The notes under the pieces: model-generated
Told to the model about the DNA's origin: nothing
Database searches by the model: none
Seen by the model: the letters and a program-made list of their open reading frames with translations, nothing else
From: Tubulanus polymorphus
Taxonomy: Eukaryota; Nemertea; Palaeonemertea; Tubulaniformes; Tubulanidae
Length of the DNA: 64,000 nt
Assembly (NCBI RefSeq): GCF_964204645.1
Contig: NC_134034.1
Location: 5,327,414 to 5,391,413 of the forward strand
Direction of reading: 5' to 3'
Program-made: the position numbers and the translations under genes
Shown here: positions 43,998-54,554 of the stretch, piece after piece
How positions within the stretch are numbered: the first letter of the stretch is position 1
Layout: each line of letters begins with the position of its first letter

Positions 43998-45634
43998 GAC
44001 AAGGCAATAGAGTACACGACACAGAAAACCTTCTTGCGAGTGAAGATGCCGCAACAGCAGAAAGAGTACAAGAACAAACGACACAGACAGACTTATCTGA
44101 AGATTATCTGAAACAACTGAATTTATTAAAAGAACAGCTGAAAAATGTCGAAAAGGAAAATGGCAATCTAAAAATCATTAATAGTCGCTTAGAAAACATA
44201 ATGACGGATAATAATGTTTTTACTATCTCTGAAGGTTCTCTAGATGATATATTCAAAGCTAGTATTGCATCAGGTTCTCGAACAAATGAACATCATTTTT
44301 GTAAACTGGAAAAACCAAACATCCATTTCAGAGACAGACTGAGAGCTTCCAAAGCAAAATCAATACTACAATTTATTTCACCCAAAGACCAAAGTATTAC
44401 TGAGGCTGCTAAATTAATTGCACATATGTTGAAGAAAGATGAGAATCTGAAAAATCTTGTAATCAATGAATTTCCAGAAATGAAAGGAACTAAGCTCACT
44501 CCTGAACAGTCAGTTGACTTGAAACTGAATTTGCATCTTACAATGACCAAAATGCTAGAATTAGACCGTAACTTGAAAATTCAAAATCTAAAGGTGTTTC
44601 CCTCATCAGATAAGATTCGAGCAGAACTAAAAAAACACAGTAATCACATCGATCAGAAAATATTCACTGGCGAAATGAATTTGGTGATCAATGCTCGAAC
44701 GCTAGAAGAAAAACTTGTCCCCTATGTATACATAGTGAATTTTAAATCCCATCTTAAATACGTTGTTAACAATTTGATAGTCACCAGAAAATTTGTGACG
44801 GATGAGCATTTTCATGATGAAATTTGGGTAAAGATCGGAGCCGATAAAGGCGGTGACTCTTCGAAGCTAGTACTGTCTGTACTAAATAGTACACTAATAA
44901 ACAGTACCGATCACACCGAGTTGATTTCATATTTCGAAGCTTTAGCTATAAGATTTTTTCTGATCGGCGATTTAGCTTTTCTGTGTACATGTATGGGCCA
45001 CCAGGGTTCATCGGCTTCTTATCCAAGCCTTTGGTGTGAAATTAGATTGGAACAGCTGAGAAAACGTGATGGTAAACCACACACACCTGATCATATGGAG
45101 TGCAGTGTAGAACTGTAGCCGATTATAATGTCAATGCTGAAAAGCAGCAACCAGGGCAAAACCCAAAAAGCATTTGCAATAAAATGCTTGTGAGGATTGA
45201 CGATTTGGACCATTTAGTTCCTCCTCCACTGCACATATCTTTGGGGTTAGGCCTATTATTCTTTGAGATGTTGGAGCAGAAATGCCAGGAAGTCGACAAT
45301 GAAGGTTTGAAAGATTGGGATATCGATTTGTACAGGAACTGGAAAGAAAGATCCCTAGATGTATGTGCAGTGCAGGAGGAATTAAATCAGTACAAGGAAA
45401 TGATTGTGACGCTTAATCAAACTGTTGACCAACTAAAACAATCCAAAAAAAGGGTCATTGTGTTATTAGATTTGTCTGATAAGAAACATTCCAATTGCCA
45501 AACAAAATGATTTTGTTGAGTGCATTGATTGCCACTCCCCCTACCACAAGCGATGTATATTTGGACCTACAGCAAATTTCAAATGTATTGAATGGAATGT
45601 TGTACGGGGAAAACTATGTCAGCGGATAGTATAA
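43998..45634 (+). pseudogene. RAG1/Transib-core-like protein, frameshifted
   Basis: After an acceptor (TTTCATTAG, ending 43997) a frame is open to 45118. It starts with a coiled coil (LLKEQLKNVEKENGNLK) upstream of the first Met at 44201. Later come FPEMKGTKLTPEQSVDLKL, KVFPSSDKIRAELKK, KIGADKGGDSSKLVLSVLN (Asp215 from the Met) and FLIGDLAFLC (Asp257), then GHQGSSASYPSLWC. A shift within 45091-45117 leads to VPPPLHISLGLGLLFFEMLE, and another near 45470-45495 to NDFVECIDCHSPYHKRC, a PHD-like finger. GDxxFL-x2-xxG-GASx-xPxxxC followed by LHIxLGxxxxFFxxLE resembles the zinc-binding insertion of the RAG1/Transib DDE core (second Asp, C-x2-C region, LHxxIGxxxxFxxxxQ). I recall large uncharacterised families with this order in invertebrates. 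Assignment is inference. Confidence 0.55.
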
Positions 45635-45799
45635 TCAAGCAGAAAATACACGAGATGTATAAAAGTGGATTGTTTATCAGTCTGAGAAAATTAAATGTAT
45701 ATGACACAAAACCACTAAGTTACGTCATAGTTCAGACAAATAGCCTACTGACTAGTCAGTGATAGATTAATAATAAACAGAACAACAACATTATACTAA

Positions 45800-46054
45800 A
45801 TGACAATAATTCGCAATGGGCGGCCTATTTATGTTGTGTTCTTGTACTCAATAAAGGTCGTAATGAGACACTGCGGAATTCACTGGAGCCACGAAACCAT
45901 ACGCAGAACTTTAAAGCGTATGAAATTCCGCTTTTACCAAAAATGGATAGGAAAAAAATTCGTAAGTGAGAGGATTGATGTATTGATAGAGCGAGACACC
46001 ATTACCTTCGAAGAATTTGGCCAATTTCAGACCAGAGCATGGACCAGTTTATAA
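45800..46054 (+). pseudogene. Tc1/IS630-like transposase, N-terminal (HTH) fragment
   Basis: The frame reads GIHWSHETIRRTLKRMKFRF, then GKKFVSERIDVLIERD. This resembles the second helix-turn-helix and linker of IS630/Tc1-type transposases (S.(E/S)TVxRxLKxxGFx(F/Y)xK...ERxDVVxxR). The catalytic region does not follow; the frame ends at 46054. It may belong to the same family as the fragments at 11885 and 14300. Confidence 0.45.
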
Positions 46055-46364
46055 TGGTGGAAGGGAACAGGGTGGAAATTATATTCTGTATTATTTTTCG
46101 CCTTGATCAATTTTTGATGCAGATTCAGAATCATGCCCGCGAATATTAATTCAACTGCTACTTTTGCATGCGATATGCACTCCTAATTCAGCGATCCGCT
46201 TAGCAACACGATGTCGACAAATTGGATAGTGCGCATGCACTGTGAGCCGGAAATGGTCTCGCGATAGCATTACGCGGCCGTATGCTGGACAAATATTCGA
46301 CGATAGATGACAACAAAGACGGATTTGACAAAAAAGTAATATATTTTAGAATGCAAATCTTATA

Positions 46365-46465
46365 CTCAAGACATTTATGTATGGATAAGGTAAATCGGTT
46401 CATTATTAACGAAAAAACGGAACAAAACGTCGCACGAAGACCATGTGTGACAGACTTCATCAAAT
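46365..46465 (+). repeat. Copy of a repeat also present at 11430-11525 (inverted)
   Basis: Shares TATGGATA(A/G)GGTAAATCGGT, ATTAACGAAA, AA(A/T)GTCGCACG(A/G)AGA and CATGTGTGACAG with the other copy. Confidence 0.65.
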
Positions 46466-47567
46466 AAAAAGGAAGGGCAAAAAGGCCTAGGCCTACCAGG
46501 TACACTGGACAGTACAGGAGACCTAGTTAAACTGTAATCTGCCTTACAAAAGATCTGATAAATACTTAAACGCTTATTTGGCAGCACACATTTCCTAAAT
46601 AGACTCTCTGCCGTTAAGGGAGAACTCTTTTAAGCTTTTATCTTCGATGAAGCATCGCGTTCATCATCGATTTAATAAACCTGGAAGTAAAAGTAAACGT
46701 CAATATCGAGTAACTAACACACTGCATCTTCCCAAGAATTGTCTCAATTTCAAACATGAACCAATTGAGGTATAAATATGAAGCGATGGTCCGTGTTTAA
46801 CTGAGACAGACATCTAAAATACGCGTGAAACGGCAATAATCCGCAGTCGTGTCGCTAGCGAAAAGGCGGCCATTGTTATTTCTCGGAACCTATGTATCGG
46901 CTTGCTGTCACCGAATCAATTCAATTAAACTTCGGTCAAGGTCATTTATAGTTAGTATTAGCTCTACGGTCGTGACCAAAAACTTTATCGTACTAGCAGT
47001 CCGGGTCTATTTTGATTTCACAGAAACGCATGTATGCAAAAAGAAAAGCAATTTGCTTCGATTTCGGTAAATTTTTGATTATTTCACAAAAACACGATGT
47101 CAGAATTCTATGAAATTTTCAGATTATAAAATAGATACTATATGACACCTCTGATAAAAAAATCAGATCTCAGGACCATCTAAATAAAAAGTGTGCCACC
47201 CGTTTTACTGAAATTTTTCGCGATAGGCAAATGCATGACGTCATCAGCTAGTGATAGCAAAAGCGAACTACTTTTATATCTTTGGCACCATATCCACCGA
47301 CAGAAATGCATTCGGAGGAAGAATAATGTTACCAATACTTGAATCTATTAGCAAATTCCCTCATTATTTGGAATGTCTACATTCCACACGATGATGGCTG
47401 TTAGTCAACAGTCAAAATGTGTCAGTTTTATATTGACAAATCTTATCATATTGAAAATTCTATTACGGGATTTCTGACTAATTAATACCGTATAGTGCTG
47501 GAGATAATTTGAAAATTTTTAAAATTCCACCCTAGTGTGCTGAATAACTGGAATACCACTATAAAGC
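46466..47567. other. No supported gene
   Basis: Noncoding, AT-rich. The frame at 46849-47070 is open but not recognisable. Confidence 0.4.
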
Positions 47568-47737
47568 GTCTACACCGCGGCGCAGTGTATCGTTAGTTAC
47601 TAGCTTTTCACTTTGTTTGACAGGTGCTGCCATTTTTCAAGATAGATAATTACTAATTACATCAATACACCACAATGTGGTGTACTAGCAAAATCTATCA
47701 CTGATTTATACACCGGACTGCGGTGTAGATGCACTGA
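47568..47737. repeat. Small inverted-repeat element around a palindrome
   Basis: GCGTCTACACCGCGG near the left end pairs with CTGCGGTGTAGATGC near 47720-47735. The interior holds TACACCACAATGTGGTGTA, a palindrome with a 3-base centre (about 47667-47685), and CTAGC phrases on either side. Confidence 0.55.
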
Positions 47738-48006
47738 AAGGGTTAATTGAAAAAGAAATCAATTCTTTCCTGATAAAGGCTTTTATCTCCTTACCTAGGA
47801 CACAGGCCAGTCAAGATTCATTTGTTCACATAAGCGTTGGAAAACTCCTAATGCCACGCAGTTAGAACAAAAACCGATGACAGAGCACTACTGGAAAAAT
47901 AACTTGTCAGTGCAAATCTACCCGAGGAGCCTAGATGAGAGAATTCGGAACCCAGAAATAAATCTGCTCCAAGTTACCAAAGAGCATTCAACATAACAAG
48001 GTCTCG

Positions 48007-48640
48007 TTGAAATTGCTTAAGTTCACGGTAAAGAATCAAAACTGGAAGTCATCTAAGAATCCACCATGGTCGAAGAATATATGTATGCATTATAGTTTTG
48101 ACTACATGCAGCAAATCGATTCAATGCAGCCAGGACCCAATGTACCTTTTGGTACCGAGAAAGTGTGGTTTGTTTGGGATATGCTGCGAGGCATTTCCCA
48201 AACCGGTTGAATTCTAGATAAATCTGTCACCATCGGAAGGGGATTGAACACAGTGAGCAGCTATTTAGGTCACTTTTTGAGAACTATGGATTAGGAGAAA
48301 CAGAATAACGCATTAGCTGTGAAAATTTGTACAGGCCAGAATAAGAATAACTTCATGGCCTGGTACTAAATGTGGCGTGTTATGTAAGGTCTGCACACAT
48401 CGAAACGCATTTCCTTGTAGCTTGCCATACAAATTTGCATCAGACTGGTGTTTCGGTCTGATCAAACTATGGTATAGAAGGACATTTTTGTCATGCTTAG
48501 ATGTGATGCTATAAATTACAGTACCTTACCAAACGTCAACATTTCACAGAAGGTTGCTCTGCAAGAAAGGATATCTGGAGTACCACAGAGTGATTTTCAG
48601 AAAAGTTTCTCGCTAAATCCGTAGGAAAATGCCTGCTATA
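48007..48640 (+). pseudogene. Decayed protein of an unnamed, multi-copy DDE-like family
   Basis: The first frame reads MHYSFDYMQQIDSMQPGPNV and WFVWDMLRGISQ. Frames after several shifts read SYLGHFLRTMD, then KICTGQNKNNFMAWY, MWRVM and GLHTSKRISL, and finally an ASDWCFGLIKLWYRRTF-like string near 48430-48485. I recall uncharacterised invertebrate proteins with HYSFDxAQQxxxPxxPxQPGPIYF, CDNCxGQNKNxxxxWYxxWR, and FxPDWCFGLxKxxxRR in the same order, probably transposase-derived. The recollection is unverified. The FD, CxGQNKN and DWCFG Asp residues could be an RNase-H-like active site (inference). Not functional. Confidence 0.6.
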
Positions 48641-49125
48641 AAGATGTACAATCACTTCAGGTGCCCAATAACATGTATTTCTATATCATGTTGTACTAGG
48701 CCAGTAAGAAGTTGTTATTGGCTGGTGCTCAAACAATGTCATAGCTTTTTAATAACCGGTGTTCAATTTTACGTCTTTCAAATTCAGTTCTCAAGCCCCA
48801 GAATTAGTTTTCCTACATGAGAATTCCGATTCAGAGGAATAGCTGTAAACGTCATGAAAACTGGCGTATGAACTGTGGCTCCAGTATATGCTGATTTCAT
48901 TCCACCTCCAGAATTAGATATAAAGACAAAACTATCTGTATAAGACAATTCACGAAGGCCATAACATGCCCAGCTCCCGAAATTGACATTGATTCTGTGA
49001 TGAGTACCCATATATATATATTAAATGCATTTCTTATATTATATGCATTTCTCACTACATAATTGATAATCAGAAAATACGAAATTTTGTCATATTTCAC
49101 CATTTTTGTTTCCAAAAACATTAAA

Positions 49126-50169
49126 CAGGGATGAAAACAGCGGTGTTTAAAAAACGCAGAAAAATTTGAAATAAAGTATTGCAACACGGAAGGTGCGAAG
49201 CCCCTAAAGGGGGGTTTGGGGAAAATATTAAAATTTCAAGGAGTTTTTGGCGCATTTGAGGCCCATTTTCCAATGACAAAATAAAACTGCTGATGTCTTG
49301 AGTACATGAAAAGGATGGCTCCAACGATATCTAAATCACTAGAACATGTTCATACTTAAATGAACTTGTCAATAAATAAGTCGCAAGAGGAGCCCCTATC
49401 TATAACTTTCCAATTTATCACTCAAGCCAGGGATGAAAACGGCCCATATTGAAAAAGTCGGAAAATATTTTCAAAAAAAAAGAATTTTTTTGTCAGTAAC
49501 TTTTAGTCAAAAAACTTACTTCCTCTTGGTCAAAAAGTTAATAGTTTGGGACTCAATTAGAGCCGCTTTTTGAATGAGACGCCATATTGGTTTCTCCAAC
49601 TCCACAGTTGTGCTAACAACTGCCGAAAAACCGTCTTAAGGAGCACTCCTAACTACAGAGCGCTCCAATGTGACGCCCGCGATTGAGGTGATTAAAGCGA
49701 TTGAGGTGATTTACACTGTTCTCAGGAATAAAGAAAATGTTAGAAAAGGTCGGAAATCCATCTATGGTCGGAAGATTTTCATCCCTGTCAAGCCAAGCGT
49801 ATTGCGCCTGAATTAAAACAATGACTACTTTTATTGAGCACGTAGACTATGCTTTGTTGGATGAATTGAAGAGCGCGACCACAGATTCTTAGATTTCCTG
49901 CGCAGCGCTATTGCATGTATATATATTATTGATCTGCACAGTGATTCTAGACAATGATCTTGTAAAAAAAGATTTCAGAGATTGTAGCACCGGTTTTATG
50001 AGACGATTTCACGGTCTGTTTTTTTAAGTATGCTATGATCTAACATCAACTTTTCCCCAAGACCCTTACCCCCCCCCCCCTATCATTTTCTCAATGGATC
50101 TACATCGATCTCAAGAATAATAAAAATGGACCTCCAACCGTGGAAATCGGCGGAAGATTATCATCCCTG
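49126..50169. mobile_element. TIR element with CAGGGATGA ends, outer copy
   Basis: The left end begins CAGGGATGAAAACAGCGG; the right end read inward begins CAGGGATGATAATCTTCCG. Flanks ATTAAA (49120-49125) and ATTAGA (50170-50175) are a likely 6-bp target duplication with one change. It is interrupted by a second member of the same family at 49428-49787. No ORF. Not assigned to a superfamily. Confidence 0.7.
49428..49787. mobile_element. TIR element with CAGGGATGA ends, nested inner copy
   Basis: Ends CAGGGATGAAAACGGCCC and, inward from the right, CAGGGATGAAAATCTTCCG. Exact 6-bp duplication TCAAGC on both sides (49422-49427 and 49788-49793). The right-end sequence (AATCTTCCG) is shared with the outer copy, so both belong to one family. 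360 bp, no ORF. Confidence 0.85.
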
Positions 50170-50189
50170 ATTAGAGGCCTATACAAGGA

Positions 50190-50919
50190 TTAGGGATGTT
50201 CCATTAAGTACGTACAAATGGTCAACGTAGGACCTCATTGTACAATGCCTGAAATACGTACCATAGGTAGGGTCAATTTAGATTTAGTGGAAGTAATGAA
50301 TGAAAGACAATCTAATCAAAAGCAGTGTCAGGCCTTATCTCATTGCTGAGCAACACTCTAACTTTCACTTGGTTTGTATTGATTATGAGGCCTGACAGCA
50401 GTGAAATAAATGCATTTATTTAAAGTATATATAAATTCATTTATTTGTCCAATTGTTGTTAACTGGTTAACTATGGTTTTCCTTTACGCATGTGTGTTGT
50501 CTTGTGTACAAGACATGAAGACACCATGTCGGAATTAAAAGTGTGTGTACATGTCCTACGGTCCTAAAATGTGATTCAATTCGAGATAATAATAGAACCC
50601 ATTGAAATCTATCGATGTGTATCACGTATATTCAAGTACATATGTTTTACATATCAAAGACAGTGTCTGGATTAAGTAACGTAGATTTATTAACTTTGCG
50701 TACACAGGGACCAGTTAAACATATGCGTACCTCATGCATACAAAAGGAAGGACCTCATATCTTTAGCCACTTCCAAGCATACGTACTTTATGGACCATCC
50801 CTTACCAAACTCTCTCTTTGCTACCTTAACCGTAAAATAAACGACACTCTTGCTATGACATCTAAAACAAGCAGTCACGTTGTTTTTTTCTATACCTCAC
50901 CGTTACCATCGTAACGACA
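50190..50919 (+). other. Possible 5' LTR/leader of a BEL/Pao element
   Basis: Noncoding. It lies between the CAGGGATGA element and a primer-binding-like TGGTGCCGTGACCAGGAT at 50920. It ends ...AACGACA, compatible with an LTR ending in CA. An inverted GTCAGGCCT/AGGCCTGAC pair lies at about 50328 and 50388. No second LTR was found. Confidence 0.4.
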
Positions 50920-52050
50920 TGGTGCCGTGACCAGGATACTATCAAACCGAAAACCTCTAGGCGATCAAAATGCCGAAGAAAAAAAAACGCTGGACTAGCT
51001 CCGAAAACAACGACAAGCAGACATCGTTACATTTGATACAAACTACGAACAAATCTTAATACATATGCAAGTAGTCAATGTCGCTGAAGACGATGCAACT
51101 AAAATTGGAGCACGATTGGACGAGATGCGACTGGTCCACGAATCGAGAGAAACACTAGCAGAAAGAATCCAAGAAATGCGAAAAGACAACGATGAATTCG
51201 AAAAAGAAATCAAAGATTCGAATGAAAGACGCAGCCAGGAACGTATAATGCTCTTGAAAATCAAAAATTAGCTCCACAATCGTAATCATCAGAACATCAA
51301 GCCTGAGCAGATCCAGGATACCGACATTCAGAAGACCACGCAGCTACCCAAACTCAAATTACCAACGTTCAGTGGGAATAATTCTGATTGGACATCATTT
51401 TGGGAGACAATACAAGCTAACGTATTGATGGGAAAATTCTCCCGAATCACGAAATTCAACTACATAATCGGCAGCTGAGAGGTAATGCACTTGATGCCGT
51501 CAAGGGTATCCACGTGTCCGGTTCTAATTTGGACTCTTTGATATCAATACTTACGGATCGATTCGGTCAGAAACGAAAAATAGTTTGTGCTCACGTTAAC
51601 CACCCTTACGAATTACCAGCAGCAGCTATGAACCTAGCGTCGCTACGCATGTGCCTCATTTATTGTAACATCCTTGGAAAAGAAAATTCCAAGAGTCTAT
51701 CTCAAAAAGATGGGCACATGTGGCCAAGCAGGTGATTTTGAACTCGATAATTTACTAAGAAATTCGAAGAACAACTTAAAAACATCGGAGAAATCACATC
51801 AACATCGTCTAACCAACAGTGACCGAGAATGACAACTATGTCTTTTGTCGGAAACCAGCGAGGATACCAGTGTCCATTCTGCGACGGAGAACATGGACCT
51901 ACCAGATGTAATCGAAATCTCGAAATCAAAAAGCGAAAACAGAAGAGAGGCAACTGTGTATTAATTGCCTGAAACCGAACCATCGAGTAAAAGATTGCCG
52001 GAATTCGGGTAGATGTATGAAGTGCAACAGTCATCACACGAGTCTACATA
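50920..52050 (+). pseudogene. BEL/Pao retrotransposon gag remnant
   Basis: Gag builds the retroelement capsid and binds its RNA. A coiled-coil-like acidic/basic stretch (51065-51271) is followed by LPKLKLPTFSGNNSDWTSFW, FNYIIGS, a GNALDAVKGIHVSGSNLDSL-like reading, and ILTDRFGQKRKIVCAHV, the DUF1759-type capsid region of BEL/Pao gag (PKLxLPxFSGDxxxWxxFW...FNYLxxxL...L..RFG). Later frames give YQCPFCDGEHGPTRC and NCLKPNHRVKDC followed by GRCMKCNSHHTSLH, the paired zinc knuckles that precede the protease in this superfamily. Several frameshifts. The element ends near 52050; protease, RT and integrase are absent. Confidence 0.85.
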
Positions 52051-53888
52051 GTCTACATTCAAGCCAAATTTGGCAAAATCTGGGCAATGGTTGCTAAGGA
52101 GAATATGCATATACCACAAATGAAGCTTCAACTAAAAATTTTCTCAAAAGTTCCGTCTAAAAATTGGCGCTACATATATTTTTGTTATGTTAAATTGATC
52201 CTTTTTTAACAATTTTCATCCTAGATTAAAATTCTATATACCATCGGAAAGCTTAGGAGATATGCTCTTGTATCAACTAGGAATAGAGATAAATTTAGAC
52301 ATAGATATCCGGACACTAAGTCATTTAAAATTCAATCAGTTTGTTCATTGATTAGTGTTCATTGATGAGTATGACACCTGACAACGCCTGTCCCGCCAAG
52401 GACTGGCTGTCTCATTTTGTATTTTCTCTGGTTGAGACTGCTTATGCTTAGCTATTCTAGTGAGAAACATATTGTCCTGTCTTCGTTTGAGTACTAGGCC
52501 TATCCGTGTATAAATGTGATGTTAATGTTCTGAACGGGGGAATATTGTATGATTGTCAACCCGGATCCAATTCAGGATACAGAATCATGGGTGGCATAAG
52601 GAATTTTCCACGGGGTGCGTACGCAATATTTAACTAAAAATCGCCGAAGGGCGGAGCCCGCGAGGGGGGCACAGGGGGAGAGCGAGAGGGGAATGTGCAA
52701 ATTATGGAGATGCATTCTGACGCTATCTACTAGGCCCATAACCAACGAATACATCAAGAACAATGGGACCTAACCATCCACAAATATCAATGATTCCATC
52801 TAATATTTGCCCCTCACCGAGCTGGATCTGCCCTTCAGGTAGAAATATTTTAGGCTTCATGACAAACGCTACTTGTCATATGACATGTATTACAACACGT
52901 GCCACTTCAAACTGGCACAGTTCAAAGCCACATGGCAGTTGCTGGCTCGCAACAGCTATTAGAGAAGTTTCGCAATATCACGAATACAACTATCATCACT
53001 TACTGATTGAGACACCCGCTAATAAAAGTTTAGCCCATCAATTTTGACAGCTGTTCAATGTGATAGGCCCTATGGTTTAATTGATAATGATGAACTGAAA
53101 TTGGTTGACTGGTGACGACACATCAACGATTGTTAAGTGCTGCCACCGCATTATCAGACCTGCCAACCCCGTGTCTGACTTAATCAGAACAATATCATAA
53201 ATTTTCAGTAATATCTGAAGTTTTTTCAAGCGTGTAATGTATAATATGACGCCGGATGAAAAAAATTGTTAATCTTACTTGATTTTGCGTTGTTCTTTCA
53301 TTTCAATTGATATTGTACATTAGTAATACCGGCATGAGACGTGTAGATTATAATTGTCAACTCCTAACACTTAACTCGTCACTAGTCTGTACAAAAAAAG
53401 GTGCGAGGCTCTACGAAAAATTCATGCAAGTAAACTTGACAACAGTGTATCATCTTCAAAATGGTGGGCTTCCTGCTCTTTGTTGCCGGTCCGTTATAGA
53501 TTAGGTTCATCACTTATATCAGATAAAATGATGTCTAAATCTATTTAATCAATGCAATCCTGGTCGCGGTAGCCACCATGTACAGACACACTGATAACAG
53601 CAGACAACCAATGCCACTGGTTGGCGGTGAGAGGTCGTTGTTAAGAAATATTTTTTTTTCCAATTTATTTTTCATTTTGACCAAATAAATAACACAGAAT
53701 CATTGATTGATATACAAATAAATGAACTTAGTCAGGTTACAACTTCCATAGAAGTGTAAACTGAAGGGAAGGCCGACTCCCTTTCTTGCCGCTAGGTACC
53801 GCTAGTAGTCTTGTGATTTACACCGGTTGCGATAAACCCGGAAGTAAGTTGTCATTTTCAAGGATTTTTAAGAAGTAATTTAGTAATA
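52051..53888. other. No supported gene; left end of an inverted-repeat unit
   Basis: At 52586-52623 CATGGGTGGCA...GGGGTGCGTACG is matched in reverse at 54519-54554, enclosing the THAP exon. The minus frame 52572-52763 and plus frame 52763-53047 are unrecognised. Confidence 0.4.
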
Positions 53889-54554
53889 ATGCACCGAGGA
53901 GGTCTGAATTGCTGTGTTCCCGGCTGTACAAATTATTATGTAAGACCAAAGGATCGATTATCAGTTATGTGGGTTTCCCGCAGGCCGGTGGAATACACGA
54001 CGATTGGAAGAGGCAGCTGATTCATGCTGTCAGTCTTGCTGACAGCAAATTCAACCGGGATAAGCATAAAATCTGTACTCTTCATTTTGAGCCCCGTTCT
54101 TTGCTTTTTCACGGTAAGTGAAGTGGAATACCTGGACTTAAAGGGTTGAATTGTAAACTGTTGTAGGCCTCTCCATCATTGTTTCATGCTGTCTGGTAAA
54201 ATGTTTTGAACGATAAATGGCCTTAATCTTAAATGATAATGTTTAATAGCAATTAATAGTATTCTCCTATTTTAGTTTCTGATAATAAAATCACCAGGTT
54301 TGCTTTTTTGCGACATATTTTTTAAGAAATGTAACATAGCTTGAGTTTTTCATAAAACTTAATGAAAATACATTAAAAAATCGTATTTTTGACCACCCAC
54401 TCGTAACACCGTAATTTGTGCTGTCAATCCGTAACCATTATGGGAAAATCGTAACAGTCTGCATTATCGAGGTCAATTCCCTATGTGATGATCATTTGGG
54501 AATTTTTTAAAGGGGGGACGTACGCACCCCGACCCCCTTCTGGTGCCGCCCATG
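52586..54554. repeat. Inverted-repeat-bounded unit (~1.97 kb) with THAP exon
   Basis: CATGGG(T/C)GGCA and, 13-15 bases further in, GGGGTGCGTACG occur at both ends in opposite orientation. No clear target duplication was found, so a transposon is likely but unproved. Confidence 0.45.
53889..54113 (+). pseudogene. THAP zinc-finger first exon, frameshifted
   Basis: From ATG 53889 the frame reads GLNCCVPGCTNYYVRP, the start of a THAP domain (C-x4-C). After a shift near 53950-53970 another frame continues GFPQAGGIHDDWKRQ, ADSKFNRDKHKICTLHFEP and LLFHG, with the C-x2-H pair (ICTLHF) and the FP and W residues typical of THAP. It stops at a consensus donor (ACG|GTAAGT, 54113/54114). THAP domains bind DNA; the domain is shared by host regulators and P-element transposases. 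The frameshift means the exon is dead unless it is a sequencing error. It lies inside the inverted-repeat unit 52586-54554. Confidence 0.75.
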
